Assembly: GCF_020216025.1 (NCBI RefSeq)
Contig: NZ_JAIWNC010000008.1
Coordinates: forward strand, 124,001-188,000
From: Jidongwangia harbinensis
GTDB lineage: Bacteria; Actinomycetota; Actinomycetes; Mycobacteriales; Micromonosporaceae
Reading direction: 5' to 3'
DNA: 64,000 nucleotides
In this document: positions 1 to 8,434 of the stretch, one piece after another
Position numbering within the stretch: the stretch's first letter is position 1
Layout of the letters: every line of letters begins with the position of its first letter
Position numbers and translations under genes: made by a program
The notes under the pieces: generated by a model
Seen by the model: the letters and a program-made list of their open reading frames with translations, nothing else
Database searches by the model: none
Told to the model about the DNA's origin: nothing

Positions 1-1
1 C

Positions 2-811
2 GGCGACCAGTCCGTGGCGTTCGACAGCCAGGCGTCGACGTTCGACGGCCAGGCGAGTCCGCAGTTCGCGCCGATCGACCCGGGTTCCGACCCGGGCAAC
101 GGCGGCGCCGGCACGGACAACATGACCAAGGAGCAGAAGGAGGCGGTCGAGCGGGCGATCAAGGCCGCCGAGCGTGCGCAGAGCTCCCGGGACGCCAAGG
201 CGGCGGCCAAGGAGGCGGAGAACCTCAAGGAGATCGAGAAGAAGATCGCCGACGCCCTGGCCAAGGCGAAGCTGCTGGCCAGCGTGAAGTTCACCATCGA
301 CGAGCGGGGCCTGGTCGTCACCGTGGTCACCAACGAGGTGGTCTTCGAGGGCAACCGCGCCGAGCTGCGGTCGGGTGGCGCGAAGATCCTCGACACCATC
401 GCGCCGCCGCTGGCCAAGCTGCCCAACGCGATCGAGGTCGACGGGCACACCAACCAGCTCAAGGCCCGCACGACGTTCTATCCGAGCGGCTGGGAGCTGT
501 CCGCCGCCCGGGCCTCGACGGTGGTGCGGTACCTCGCCGGCCGGGGGCTCGCCAAGAACCGGCTGAGCGCGGTGGGGTTCAGCGACACCAAGCCGCTGAT
601 CGACCCGAAGGACCCGCGCTCGGTGCAGCTGAACCGTCGCGTCGACGTGATCGTGAAGACCACGCTCCCGGCCGACCAGGCGGCGCTGCTGCCGTCCGCG
701 GCCGGCGGGGACGCCAAGCCGCACACCGGCACCACCACGGCGCAGGCCGAGGCAGCAGCAAAGGCCCAGGCCGAACAGGCCACCGGCACACCCGCCACCA
801 CGCACGACTGA
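2..811 (+). CDS. motB: Flagellar motor stator protein MotB (5' end outside window)
   Basis: Stator subunit that anchors the proton channel to peptidoglycan. The reading frame is open from base 2, so the N-terminal cytoplasmic tail and the single membrane helix with the proton-accepting Asp lie upstream of the window. The visible part has an Asn/Gly-rich stretch, a charged Lys/Glu/Ala helix (about bases 120-270), and then an OmpA/MotB peptidoglycan-binding domain including VDGHTNQ, WELSAARA and a VGFSDTKP-like segment, ending in an Ala/Thr/Gln-rich tail. Usual MotB has GHTD where this one has GHTN. A GTG at 14 is in frame but would remove the membrane segment, so it is not the real start. fliL follows after 19 bases, so the two are very likely cotranscribed. 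Confidence 0.9.
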   Translation, partial: GDQSVAFDSQASTFDGQASPQFAPIDPGSDPGNGGAGTDNMTKEQKEAVERAIKAAERAQSSRDAKAAAKEAENLKEIEKKIADALAKAKLLASVKFTIDERGLVVTVVTNEVVFEGNRAELRSGGAKILDTIAPPLAKLPNAIEVDGHTNQLKARTTFYPSGWELSAARASTVVRYLAGRGLAKNRLSAVGFSDTKPLIDPKDPRSVQLNRRVDVIVKTTLPADQAALLPSAAGGDAKPHTGTTTAQAEAAAKAQAEQATGTPATTHD

Positions 812-830
812 CACGACAGGAGGAGCTCCG

Positions 831-1295
831 ATGAGCAAGGACGAGAAGGACGCCGCGGCCGGGACGCCGAAGAAGAAGTTGTCCAAGAAGCTGCTGCTGA
901 TCATCATCATCGCCGCCGTGGTCCTCCTGGGCGGCGGTGGCGCCGGGGCGTACCTCATGCTGGCCGGCGGCGAGAAGAAGGTGGAGGCGCCGGTCAAGGG
1001 CGAGGTGGTCGCGCTGGAGAACCCGCTGACCGTCAACCTGGCCGACGGGCACTACCTCAAGGTGGGCTTCGCGCTGCAGATGACCGAGGAGGCCGCGGGC
1101 GCCGAGATCGACCCGTCCCAGGCCATCGACCTGGCCATCGGCCAGTACACCGGCCTGGAGATCGGCGAGCTGGAGACCGAGAACGGCCGCTCGAAGGCCC
1201 GGAACGAGCTGCTCGAGAAGATCGAGAAGGCGTACAACGTCGAGGGCAAGCACCTGGTCATGGGCATCTACTTCACCCAGTTCGTCACGCAGTGA
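831..1295 (+). CDS. fliL: Flagellar basal body-associated protein FliL
   Basis: Small single-pass inner membrane protein that sits around the stator and supports motor torque. The 154-residue product has a Lys-rich cytoplasmic N-terminus (residues 1-22), one hydrophobic helix (about 23-45) and a C-terminal FliL domain with the usual ENPLTVNLADGHYLKVGFALQ-type core and a KARNELLEKIEKAYN amphipathic helix. ATG at 831 is preceded by AGGAGG. It is the last gene before a strong hairpin (1304-1341), so the motB-fliL transcript probably ends here and the switch and export genes downstream start from their own promoter. Confidence 0.93.
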   Translation: MSKDEKDAAAGTPKKKLSKKLLLIIIIAAVVLLGGGGAGAYLMLAGGEKKVEAPVKGEVVALENPLTVNLADGHYLKVGFALQMTEEAAGAEIDPSQAIDLAIGQYTGLEIGELETENGRSKARNELLEKIEKAYNVEGKHLVMGIYFTQFVTQ

Positions 1296-1303
1296 CGACG
1301 GGC

Positions 1304-1341
1304 GGAACCGGCGGTCCCGGGTGACCGGGGCCGCCGGTTCC
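1304..1341 (+). terminator. Hairpin terminator between fliL and fliM
   Basis: Two 17-base arms (1304-1320 and 1325-1341) pair at 16 of 17 positions plus one G-U, around a GTGA loop. There is no T-run, as is common for actinobacterial terminators. It begins 8 bases after the fliL stop and lies upstream of the fliM promoter, which supports a transcription unit boundary here. Confidence 0.75.
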
Positions 1342-1370
1342 CCGATAAAGGGATAAACGCGGCGTACCGG

Positions 1371-1396
1371 CTCAGCGGTTCGCGAAATGAGCCGAT
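1371..1396 (+). promoter_or_regulatory. FliA (sigma-28)-type promoter of fliM
   Basis: CTCA at 1371-1374, a 16-base spacer, and GCCGAT at 1391-1396. The -10 is the sigma-28/WhiG-family GCCGAT core, and the CTCA -35 is shared with other sites in this cluster. Transcription would begin around 1402-1406, almost exactly at the annotated GTG of fliM, so mRNA from this promoter would have practically no leader. Confidence 0.65.
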
Positions 1397-1405
1397 GAGG
1401 ACGAC

Positions 1406-2359
1406 GTGACCAAGTCGCCGTCCGCGGTCTCCACCGCACGCTCCCCGGGCCGGATGTCGCGCCGGGGCGGGGGTTCCGGCCCGGCGCCCTACGACTTCCG
1501 CCGGCCGATCAAGCTCTCCCGCGACCACGTCCGCACGCTGCAGATCGCGTTCGAGACGTACGCGCGCAGTTGCGGCACCCTGCTCACCACGCGGCTGCGG
1601 GTGGTCAGCAACGTCACGCTCGGCTCGATCGAGCAGCAGAACTACGACGAGTACGTGGCCTCGCTGGCCAATCCCACGGTGATCGCCATGGTGGCCCTGG
1701 ACCCGCTGCCCGGCACGGTCCTCATGGAGATGTCGTCGAGCATGGTCATGACCGCGATTGACCACATGTTGGGTGGTCCCGGCGGCCCGCAGCCGGAGCG
1801 CCCGCTGACCGAGGTCGAGATGCCGCTGCTGCGCGGGCTGCTGGACCGGATCCTGGGTGAGCTGAAGTACGGCTTCGAGAGCCTGGTGCCGATCGAGCCC
1901 AAGCTGCGCGAGATCGAGTACAACGCCCAGTTCCTCCGCGCGCACGCACCCGGGGACGCCGTGGTGGTGGCGTCGTTCGACATGAAGATCGGTACCGAGG
2001 AGTGTCTGGCCAGCATCTGCCTGCCGTTCAACACGATCCTGCCGGTGCTGGAGAAGCAGGAGACCGTCGAGCTGACGCCGGCCGAGCGGATGATGCGGGA
2101 AAGCTCGCACCGCAAGATCACTGCTGGGCTTTCCGCGGCGCCGATCGACGTAGCGGTCCGATTCCACCCCATCCGGATGCGTACGGATGACATCGTGGAT
2201 CTGCGTCCCGGCGACGTTCTGCCGCTCGGGCACCCGACCAGTCGGCCTCTCGAGGTGACCGTCAACGAGACCGTTTTCGCACACGCAGTACCCGGTAATC
2301 AGGGCGCCCGGCTCGCCTGTCTCGTCGTGCCGTCGCCGAAGGAGGAAGGCCGCCCATGA
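1406..2359 (+). CDS. fliM: Flagellar motor switch protein FliM
   Basis: C-ring switch protein connecting FliG and FliN and controlling rotation. The 317-residue product has the FliM middle (CheC-like) domain, with [14 protein letters not shown] near residue 32 and [16 protein letters not shown] near 135, and a C-terminal SpoA domain with [13 protein letters not shown] near 255. The N-terminus is a Ser/Arg/Gly-rich stretch; the usual CheY-P-binding peptide (LSQxEIDALL-like) found at the start of most FliM proteins is not visible. The GTG at 1406 follows GAGGAC and overlaps the predicted transcription start. An ATG at 1453 is an alternative start but has no convincing ribosome site. The stop overlaps the fliN start by four bases (ATGA). 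Confidence 0.92.
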   Translation: MTKSPSAVSTARSPGRMSRRGGGSGPAPYDFRRPIKLSRDHVRTLQIAFETYARSCGTLLTTRLRVVSNVTLGSIEQQNYDEYVASLANPTVIAMVALDPLPGTVLMEMSSSMVMTAIDHMLGGPGGPQPERPLTEVEMPLLRGLLDRILGELKYGFESLVPIEPKLREIEYNAQFLRAHAPGDAVVVASFDMKIGTEECLASICLPFNTILPVLEKQETVELTPAERMMRESSHRKITAGLSAAPIDVAVRFHPIRMRTDDIVDLRPGDVLPLGHPTSRPLEVTVNETVFAHAVPGNQGARLACLVVPSPKEEGRP

Positions 2360-3102
2360 CCGCCCCCACCATCACCGGGCCCCAGCTCGCCCTCGCCCGT
2401 ACCGCGGTCGAGGCGGCGCTCGCCGTCCTGCCGACCAGTCGCGAACTGGTCGCCGGGGAGCCCACCGCAGCCAGTGCGGACCTGCTCACCGGGGGACAGG
2501 CGATCACCGCCAAGTTCAGCGGCGCCGCCGTCGGTGAGGTCGTGGTGGTGGTCGGTCAGGACCTCGCCGACGCGCTCAAGGAGAGCCCGCTCGGCGAGCT
2601 GGACCTGACCGCCGCGGTACGTCCCGCGCTGGAGGCGGCCGCCCGGGTGTTCGGGCCCACCGTGCTCGATCCCGGTCAGCTGATGGAACCCGGCGTGGCC
2701 CTGAGCGCGATCGCCACGAAGGACCACGCGGTGGCCGTACCGCTGCTGGACGGCGGCGACGTCCGGGCCGTGGTGGCGCTGGCGCTCACCCCGTGGCCGG
2801 TCGACCAGGGTCCCGGCGGTGTGGCGCGACGCGGCGACGGCTCGGTGACCCGCGGCGGCCTGGACATGCTGCACGACGTCGAGATGGAGGTCTCCGCCGA
2901 ACTCGGCCGCACCCGGATGAGCGTGCGCGAACTCCTCTCGCTCAGCCCGGGCGCGATCGTCGAGCTGGACCGGGCCGCGGGCAGCCCGGCGGACCTGCTG
3001 GTCAACGGGCGGCTGATCGCCCGTGGCGAGGTGGTGGTGGTGGACGAGAACTTCGGCATCCGGATCACCGAGATCGTCGCCCCCGGCGCCGAGCGGGAGT
3101 GA
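2356..3102 (+). CDS. fliN: Flagellar motor switch protein FliN (FliN/FliY type)
   Basis: C-ring component. At 248 residues it is longer than the usual FliN of about 130 because it carries an N-terminal CheC/FliY-like region (residues 1-150, with repeated small hydrophobic strands such as [10 protein letters not shown]) before the conserved C-terminal SpoA domain (about 170-245: [47 protein letters not shown]). The start ATG overlaps the fliM stop and the gene runs into fliO 3 bases later, so translation is probably coupled along this operon. Whether the N-terminal part has phosphatase activity as in FliY cannot be judged; no clear (D/E)xxxN catalytic pair was recognised. Confidence 0.9.
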   Translation: MTAPTITGPQLALARTAVEAALAVLPTSRELVAGEPTAASADLLTGGQAITAKFSGAAVGEVVVVVGQDLADALKESPLGELDLTAAVRPALEAAARVFGPTVLDPGQLMEPGVALSAIATKDHAVAVPLLDGGDVRAVVALALTPWPVDQGPGGVARRGDGSVTRGGLDMLHDVEMEVSAELGRTRMSVRELLSLSPGAIVELDRAAGSPADLLVNGRLIARGEVVVVDENFGIRITEIVAPGAERE

Positions 3103-3105
3103 CCC

Positions 3106-3528
3106 TTGTTCGAACTGGTGCTGCGGATCGGCTTCTCCCTCCTGGTCGTGTTCGGCCTGATGTGGGGACTGGCCAAGGTCGCGCGCCGCCCGCTGAGCGG
3201 GAACCGGGGCGCCGGCACGCTGGCGGTGCTGAACCGGCAGCAGGTGGCCCGGGGTGCCACGGTCACCGTGGTCCAGGTGGCCGACAAGGCGCTCATCCTC
3301 GGCGTCACCGATCAACAGGTGAGCCTGCTCGGCGAGATCGATCCGGAGAAGTTCGGCAAGCAGGGGCACCTGGTCGAGCGGCGGGACACGGTCCCGCTGG
3401 AACCGGACGACGTGCTGCCGCCGTCCGGGCATCCGGCCACCGGCGGGCGGCTGGACGGCTCCATCCTGTCCCCGCGCACCTGGGGCTCGACGCTGGACTT
3501 CCTGCGCGACCGGACGACGAGGCGCTGA
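3106..3528 (+). CDS. fliO: Flagellar biosynthesis protein FliO
   Basis: Small membrane protein that assists assembly of the FliP ring of the flagellar export gate. The 140-residue product has one N-terminal helix (about residues 5-25, rich in Leu, Val and Phe, ending WGLAKVARRPL) followed by a cytoplasmic FliO domain (about 30-85, with LILGVTDQQVSLLGEID). TTG at 3106 is the start, with GGGAG overlapping the end of fliN just upstream. The stop codon overlaps the fliP ATG by one base (TGATG). Confidence 0.85.
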   Translation: MFELVLRIGFSLLVVFGLMWGLAKVARRPLSGNRGAGTLAVLNRQQVARGATVTVVQVADKALILGVTDQQVSLLGEIDPEKFGKQGHLVERRDTVPLEPDDVLPPSGHPATGGRLDGSILSPRTWGSTLDFLRDRTTRR

Positions 3529-4355
3529 TGGTCCGCCGTACCCTCCTGCTCCTGCTCGCCGGCCTCGGCCTGGCGCTGATCCTGCTGCCCGGTGCGGCCG
3601 AGGCCGCGCCGGTCCCGGCCCTGCTGCCGGCCGCGCCGGCGGATCCCACCCCGCCGGCCGAGCCGACCGTCTCGCCGAGCGGCGGCTCGATCAACTTCAA
3701 CATCGACGGTACGAACCCCGACGGCAGCAAGCCGGCCACCTCGCTGGTGATCGTGCTGGGCCTGACGCTGCTCTCGGTGGCGCCCGCGGTGCTGCTGCTC
3801 TGCACCTGCTTCACCAAGGTCTTCATCGTCCTCGGGATCACCCGCAACGCGCTCGGCCTGACCAGCACGCCACCCAACCAGGTGCTGGCCGGGCTGGCGT
3901 TGTTCATCAGCCTGTTCATCATGGGCCCGACCGTGTCCCAGGTGAACGAGCTGGGCGTGCAGCCCTACCTGCGCGGCGACAAGAGCCAGTCGGAGGCGTT
4001 CCGGGACGGGGTGCAGCCGCTGCGCGACTTCATGTACAAGACCACCCGCCCGGACGAGATCGCCCTGCTGGTCAAGGTGTCCGGCCAGGAGAAGCCGGCG
4101 AACCCGGACGACGTCGAGCTGACCACGCTGATCCCGGCGTTCGTGCTGTCCGAGCTGCGGGCCGCGTTCATCATCGGGTTCGTCATCTTCATCCCGTTCC
4201 TGATCATCGACATGGTGGTCAGCGCGTCGCTGATGTCGCTGGGCATGATGATGCTGCCGCCGGTGACCGTGGCGATGCCGTTCAAGCTGTTGCTCTTCGT
4301 GCTGGTCAACGGCTGGGGGTTGATCATTACGGCGCTGGTGGCGAGTTACGCATGA
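3528..4355 (+). CDS. fliP: Flagellar export gate protein FliP
   Basis: Core pentamer-forming membrane protein of the flagellar type III export gate. The 275-residue product has a cleavable-type N-terminal hydrophobic segment, a Pro/Ala-rich region, and four membrane helices containing the FliP signatures LSVAPAVLLLCTCFTKVFIVLGI and FLIIDMVVSASLMSLGMMMLPP (each quoted in part as seen around 3770-3840 and 4195-4260). ATG at 3528 is chosen because it overlaps the fliO stop; a longer in-frame extension to 2793 is only a read-through of fliN in another frame. The stop overlaps the start of fliR (ATGA), which leaves no room for fliQ between the two. Confidence 0.93.
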   Translation: MVRRTLLLLLAGLGLALILLPGAAEAAPVPALLPAAPADPTPPAEPTVSPSGGSINFNIDGTNPDGSKPATSLVIVLGLTLLSVAPAVLLLCTCFTKVFIVLGITRNALGLTSTPPNQVLAGLALFISLFIMGPTVSQVNELGVQPYLRGDKSQSEAFRDGVQPLRDFMYKTTRPDEIALLVKVSGQEKPANPDDVELTTLIPAFVLSELRAAFIIGFVIFIPFLIIDMVVSASLMSLGMMMLPPVTVAMPFKLLLFVLVNGWGLIITALVASYA

Positions 4356-5116
4356 ACGCCGACGTGCCGATCGCGGAGCTGCTGGCGATCATGCTGGGCG
4401 CGGTACGCGCGGGTGCCTGGATGATGATCTGCCCGCCGTTCAACTCGCGGATGATCCCGGGGCCGGTCAAGGCGCTGCTCTCGGTCGGCATCGCGCTGCC
4501 GATGGCGCCGTACCTGCGGGGCACCCTGCCCTCGATCGAGACCAGCGAGATCATCGCCTGCGCCGCGTTGCAGGTCTTCATCGGCGCCGCGCTGGGCTTC
4601 ATCACCGCGCTGCTCTTCGCCGCGCTGCAGGCGGCCGGCGACCTGATCGACGTGTTCGGCGGTTTCACGCTGGCCATGGCGTTCGACCCGCTGTCGCTGA
4701 GCCAGAGTTCGATCTTCGGCCGGTTCTACAACCTGGTCGCGATCACGCTGCTGTTCGCCACCGAGGGCCACCAGCTGGTGCTGCGCGGCTTCCTGCAGTC
4801 GTACGAGGCGCTGCCGCTGAACGCGATGTTCTCCATGGAGACGTTCAGCAAGCTGCTGATCGAGGGCATCGGCGAGATGTTCCTGGCCGCGTTGCAGATC
4901 GCCGGGCCACTGATCGCCGTGCTGTTCCTCACCGACGTCGCGTTCGGCCTCCTCAACCGGGTCGCGCCGGCGCTCAACGCGTTCCAGCTCGGCTTCCCGG
5001 CCAAGATCTTCCTGGTCCTGACGCTGTCCGGCACGGCGATCGCCATGCTGCCCGGCGCCCTGGACGCCATCGTCGACAAGGCCGTCTCGGCCGTGGTCCA
5101 GCTGACCGGCGGCTGA
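4352..5116 (+). CDS. fliR: Flagellar export gate protein FliR
   Basis: Membrane subunit that completes the FliP5-FliQ4-FliR1 export gate. The 254-residue length is normal for the family, with about six hydrophobic helices, the family features PPFNSR and LALAFDP-like (LAMAFDPLSLSQS), and a C-terminal VAPALNAFQLGFPAKIFL segment. Translation start overlaps the fliP stop. FliQ is normally encoded between FliP and FliR; neither a separate gene nor a fused FliQ segment is visible here. flhB follows after 25 bases with a GGAGGGGG-type ribosome site. Confidence 0.93.
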   Translation: MNADVPIAELLAIMLGAVRAGAWMMICPPFNSRMIPGPVKALLSVGIALPMAPYLRGTLPSIETSEIIACAALQVFIGAALGFITALLFAALQAAGDLIDVFGGFTLAMAFDPLSLSQSSIFGRFYNLVAITLLFATEGHQLVLRGFLQSYEALPLNAMFSMETFSKLLIEGIGEMFLAALQIAGPLIAVLFLTDVAFGLLNRVAPALNAFQLGFPAKIFLVLTLSGTAIAMLPGALDAIVDKAVSAVVQLTGG

Positions 5117-5141
5117 CGGTGCCCGGAGGGGGTGGGAACGG

Positions 5142-6236
5142 ATGAGTGGGGAGAAGACCGAACAGCCCACCGCGCAGAAGCTGAAGAAGGCCAAGCAGGA
5201 GGGGCAGATCGGGCGCAGCCAGGACGTCGGCGCCTGGTTCGGCATGCTGGCCGCCAGCATCATGCTGCCCCGCACCCTGGGCTCGGCGTTCGACTACGCC
5301 CGCGAGTCGATGACCAAGATCCCGGACGTGATCGCCGATCCGGACCCGGTGGTGGCCATGGGGATCCTGAAGGACGGGATGATGAGCGCCGCCTGGGCGG
5401 TGCTCCCGCTCGCCCTCACCATGATGGTGGTCGGCATCGCCGCGGCCGGTGCGCAGGGCGGCATCCGGGTCGCCTCCAAGCTGTTCATCCCGAAGTTCAA
5501 GCGGCTCAACCCGCTTCCCGGAATCAAGAAGATGTTCGGGCCGCAGTCGCTCTGGGAGGGCACCAAGGCGCTGATCAAGACCGGGGTGCTGGGCGGGGTC
5601 CTCTACGTCACGGTGAAGGACCTGGTGCCCCTGCTGATGACCGCGGGCCGGCTGCCGCTGGGCACGCTGCTCGCGGTGGTCACCGACGCGGCCCTCACGC
5701 TGATCCGGGCGGCGTCCGTGGCCGGCATCGTGATGGCCGCGGCCGACTACTTCGTGGTGCGGCGGCGCACCAACAAGCAGCTCCGGATGTCCAAGGAAGA
5801 GGTCAAGCAGGAGCACAAGAACAGCGAGGGCGACCCGCACGTCAAGGGGCAGATCCGGGCCCGGCAGATGGCCATGGCGCGGAACCGCCAGATGGCCGAC
5901 GTGCCGACCGCCGACGTGGTGCTGGTCAACCCCACGCACGTCGCGGTGGCGCTGCGCTACGACCCGGAGAAGGGCGCCCCGCGGCTGGTGGCCAAGGGGC
6001 AGGGTGCGATCGCCGCGAAGATCCGCGAGCTGGCCACCGAGCACCGGATCCCGATGGTGCAGGACGTGGCGCTGGCCCGGGCGCTGGAGAAGAGCGTCGA
6101 GGTGGGCCAGGAGATCCCGGCGGACTTCTACGGGGCGGTCGCGAAGGTGCTCGCCTTTGTCATGAGCCTCAAGTCACGCGGTTCGGCAGCCGGGTTGCAT
6201 CGCAACCCGAACCCCACTCCCGTCCCGGCAATTTAG
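5142..6236 (+). CDS. flhB: Flagellar export switch protein FlhB
   Basis: Substrate-specificity switch of the export apparatus. The 364-residue product begins GEKTEQPTAQKLKKAKQEG, the standard FlhB opening, has four membrane helices in residues 30-215, and carries the autocleavage motif NPTH at residues 263-266, where FlhB cuts itself to switch export from rod/hook to filament proteins. The C-terminal tail after about residue 345 is short and basic. ATG at 5142 is chosen over an overlapping out-of-frame ORF. The 158-base gap to flhA contains a FliA-type promoter, so flhB may be the last gene of the fliM transcript. Confidence 0.94.
   Translation: MSGEKTEQPTAQKLKKAKQEGQIGRSQDVGAWFGMLAASIMLPRTLGSAFDYARESMTKIPDVIADPDPVVAMGILKDGMMSAAWAVLPLALTMMVVGIAAAGAQGGIRVASKLFIPKFKRLNPLPGIKKMFGPQSLWEGTKALIKTGVLGGVLYVTVKDLVPLLMTAGRLPLGTLLAVVTDAALTLIRAASVAGIVMAAADYFVVRRRTNKQLRMSKEEVKQEHKNSEGDPHVKGQIRARQMAMARNRQMADVPTADVVLVNPTHVAVALRYDPEKGAPRLVAKGQGAIAAKIRELATEHRIPMVQDVALARALEKSVEVGQEIPADFYGAVAKVLAFVMSLKSRGSAAGLHRNPNPTPVPAI
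6191..6209. repeat. Inverted repeat at the 3' end of flhB
   Basis: Perfect 8-base arms CGGGTTGC and GCAACCCG around a 3-base centre, inside the last codons of flhB. The arms resemble halves of the GCA(A/C)CCG element seen upstream of flgB, but are inverted rather than direct. Function unknown; it lies about 90 bases upstream of the predicted flhA promoter. Confidence 0.4.
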
Positions 6237-6298
6237 GAGATTTCCTCACATCACGGCCGTGATCGCGGGAGGATCGACTGGTGGGGGAGAAACCCGTG

Positions 6299-6324
6299 CT
6301 CAGTGTCGGCGAGGGAACGCCGAT
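6299..6324 (+). promoter_or_regulatory. FliA-type promoter of flhA
   Basis: CTCA at 6299-6302, 16-base spacer, GCCGAT at 6319-6324. It lies 70 bases upstream of the flhA GTG, in a gap of 158 bases between flhB and flhA, and has exactly the same spacing as the sites before fliM, flgB and flgN. Confidence 0.65.
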
Positions 6325-6394
6325 CGGTTAGACGCCAGGACGGCGACACCAGGGCACGGATCGGCCCCTGAAGCGCCCACTCCTGGAAGGTCAC

Positions 6395-8434
6395 GTGAAG
6401 AACCGGAACCTCAGCAAGTTCGCCGTACCCGTCGGGGTCATCGGCATCATCGTCATGATGGTCGTGCCACTGCCGACCTTCCTGCTCGATCTGCTGATCG
6501 CCCTGAACATCACCGCGGCCCTGCTGGTTCTGATGGTCTCCATGTTCGTCCAGCGGCCGCTGGACTTCTCGGTCTTCCCGGCATTGCTCCTCGTCATGAC
6601 GTTGTTCCGGCTCGCGCTGAACATCAGCGCCACCCGCCTGGTGCTGCGGGACGGCGACGCCGGCAAGGTGATCCACGCGTTCGGTGACTTCGTGGTCGGC
6701 GGTTCCCTGGTCATCGGCCTGGTCATCTTCATGATCCTGATCATCGTGCAGATGGTGGTGGTCACCAAGGGCGCCGAGCGGGTCGCCGAGGTCGGTGCCC
6801 GGTTCACCCTCGACGCCATGCCGGGCAAGCAGATGGCGATCGACGCCGACCTCAACGCCGGCCTGATCGAGGAGGACGAGGCCCGCCGGCGCCGCGCCGA
6901 CGTGGCCGCCGAGGCCGACTTCTACGGCGCCATGGACGGTGGCTCGAAGTTCGTCAAGGGCGACGCCATCGCGGCCATCATCATCACCGTGATCAACCTG
7001 ATCGGCGGCTTCGCGGTCGGCATGCTGCAGCACGGCATGTCGCCGGCCGACGCGATGAACCACTACAGCCTGCTGACCGTCGGCGACGGCCTGGTGTCGC
7101 AGATCCCGGCGCTGCTGCTCTCGGTGGCCACCGGTCTGATCACCACCCGGTCGGCCACCTCCGGCGACATGGGCAGCAGCGTCACCACCCAGCTCAGCCA
7201 GAACAAGCTCGCCCTGCGGATCGCCGGCGGCGCCGCGCTCGGCCTGTGCGTCATCCCCGGCCTGCCCAAGCCCCCCTTTCTGATCATCGGCGTGGCCACC
7301 CTGCTCATCGCGCAACGGATCAAGGACCCGATCCCGGAGGTCGAACAGGCGCCCGCCGAGGTGGACCGCCCGTCGCCGGACTCGCCGGAACAGCTCCTCG
7401 GTGAGATGCGGGTGGACCCGCTCGAACTGGCACTGTCGCCGGACCTGGTCGACCTGGTCGACTCCAACGGCGGCGACCTGCTGGACCGGGTCCGCGCCCT
7501 GCGCCGCAAGATGGCACTGGAGCTGGGCATGGTGATGCCGCCCGTGCGTACCCGGGACGACCTAGACCTGCCGCTCTCGTCGTACGCGATCCGGATCTCC
7601 GGGGTGGATGCCGGCACCGGCCAGGCGCCGCCGGGCACGGTCCTGGCCATCGGCGACGGCCTGCAGGCGCTGCCCGGCCGGGCCGGCGTGGAGCCGGTGT
7701 TCGGCCTGGCCGGCAAGTGGGTACCGGCCGAACTGCACTACCAGGCCGAACTGTCCGGCGCGACGGTGGTGGACCGGGCCTCGGTGATCATCACGCACCT
7801 GGCCGAGGTGGTCCGCACCAACGCCAGCCGCCTGCTGGGCCGCGAGGACGTGCGGGCGCTCACCGAGATGGTCAAGCGTTCGCATCCCGTGGTGGTCGAG
7901 GAGCTCACGCCCACCCAGCTCAGCCTTGGCCAGATCCAGAAGGTGCTGCAGGGCCTGCTCGACGAGGGCGTACCGATCCGCGACCTGGTCCGGATCTTCG
8001 AGGCGCTGTCGCTGCGCGCCAAGGTCTCGGTGGAGCACGACGGACTGATCGAGGCGGCCCGCGCCGCGCTGGGCCCGGCGATCGCCGCCCAGTACGCGAG
8101 CGGCGGCCGGCTCACGGTGATCACCCTCGACCCGATGCTCGAACAGAGCCTCCTCGAATCGTTGCGTCCCAGCGAGACCGGCGCCTTCATGGCCATCGAC
8201 GGCATGCGTGCCGAGGCGGTGGTCAGCGAGGCCGCCCGGCTCGTGGAGGCCGCCGAGCAGCAGGGCATCACGCCCGTGCTGGCCTGCTCTCCGCAACTAC
8301 GTCTGCCGCTGATGCGCCTGCTCCGGGCCGGCTCGCGACGCGTGCAGGTGTTGTCCTACACCGAGATTTCTGGTTCCACCGCACAGATCGAGACGATGGG
8401 GGTGGTGAACGGTGCCTACGCGGGTGCTGCTTGA
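6395..8434 (+). CDS. flhA: Flagellar export apparatus protein FlhA
   Basis: Large membrane component of the export gate that couples proton flow to substrate export. The 679-residue product has eight hydrophobic helices in the first 310 residues, the conserved FHIPEP-region features (RLALNISATRLVL, GDAGKVIHAFGDFVVGG, RVAEVGARFTLDAMPGKQM, around residues 70-150) and a cytoplasmic docking domain from about residue 330 containing VVEELTPTQLSLGQIQKVLQ. GTG at 6395 is preceded by GGAAGG. The stop lies inside the next gene (overlap 8412-8434), so translation is probably coupled. Confidence 0.95.
   Translation: MKNRNLSKFAVPVGVIGIIVMMVVPLPTFLLDLLIALNITAALLVLMVSMFVQRPLDFSVFPALLLVMTLFRLALNISATRLVLRDGDAGKVIHAFGDFVVGGSLVIGLVIFMILIIVQMVVVTKGAERVAEVGARFTLDAMPGKQMAIDADLNAGLIEEDEARRRRADVAAEADFYGAMDGGSKFVKGDAIAAIIITVINLIGGFAVGMLQHGMSPADAMNHYSLLTVGDGLVSQIPALLLSVATGLITTRSATSGDMGSSVTTQLSQNKLALRIAGGAALGLCVIPGLPKPPFLIIGVATLLIAQRIKDPIPEVEQAPAEVDRPSPDSPEQLLGEMRVDPLELALSPDLVDLVDSNGGDLLDRVRALRRKMALELGMVMPPVRTRDDLDLPLSSYAIRISGVDAGTGQAPPGTVLAIGDGLQALPGRAGVEPVFGLAGKWVPAELHYQAELSGATVVDRASVIITHLAEVVRTNASRLLGREDVRALTEMVKRSHPVVVEELTPTQLSLGQIQKVLQGLLDEGVPIRDLVRIFEALSLRAKVSVEHDGLIEAARAALGPAIAAQYASGGRLTVITLDPMLEQSLLESLRPSETGAFMAIDGMRAEAVVSEAARLVEAAEQQGITPVLACSPQLRLPLMRLLRAGSRRVQVLSYTEISGSTAQIETMGVVNGAYAGAA

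Noticed and set aside
6191..6209. GGGTTGC/GCAACCC pair considered as a TcrA box for flhA
   Set aside because: The halves are inverted and adjacent rather than direct repeats with an 11-bp period, and lie in flhB coding sequence; kept only as a repeat.
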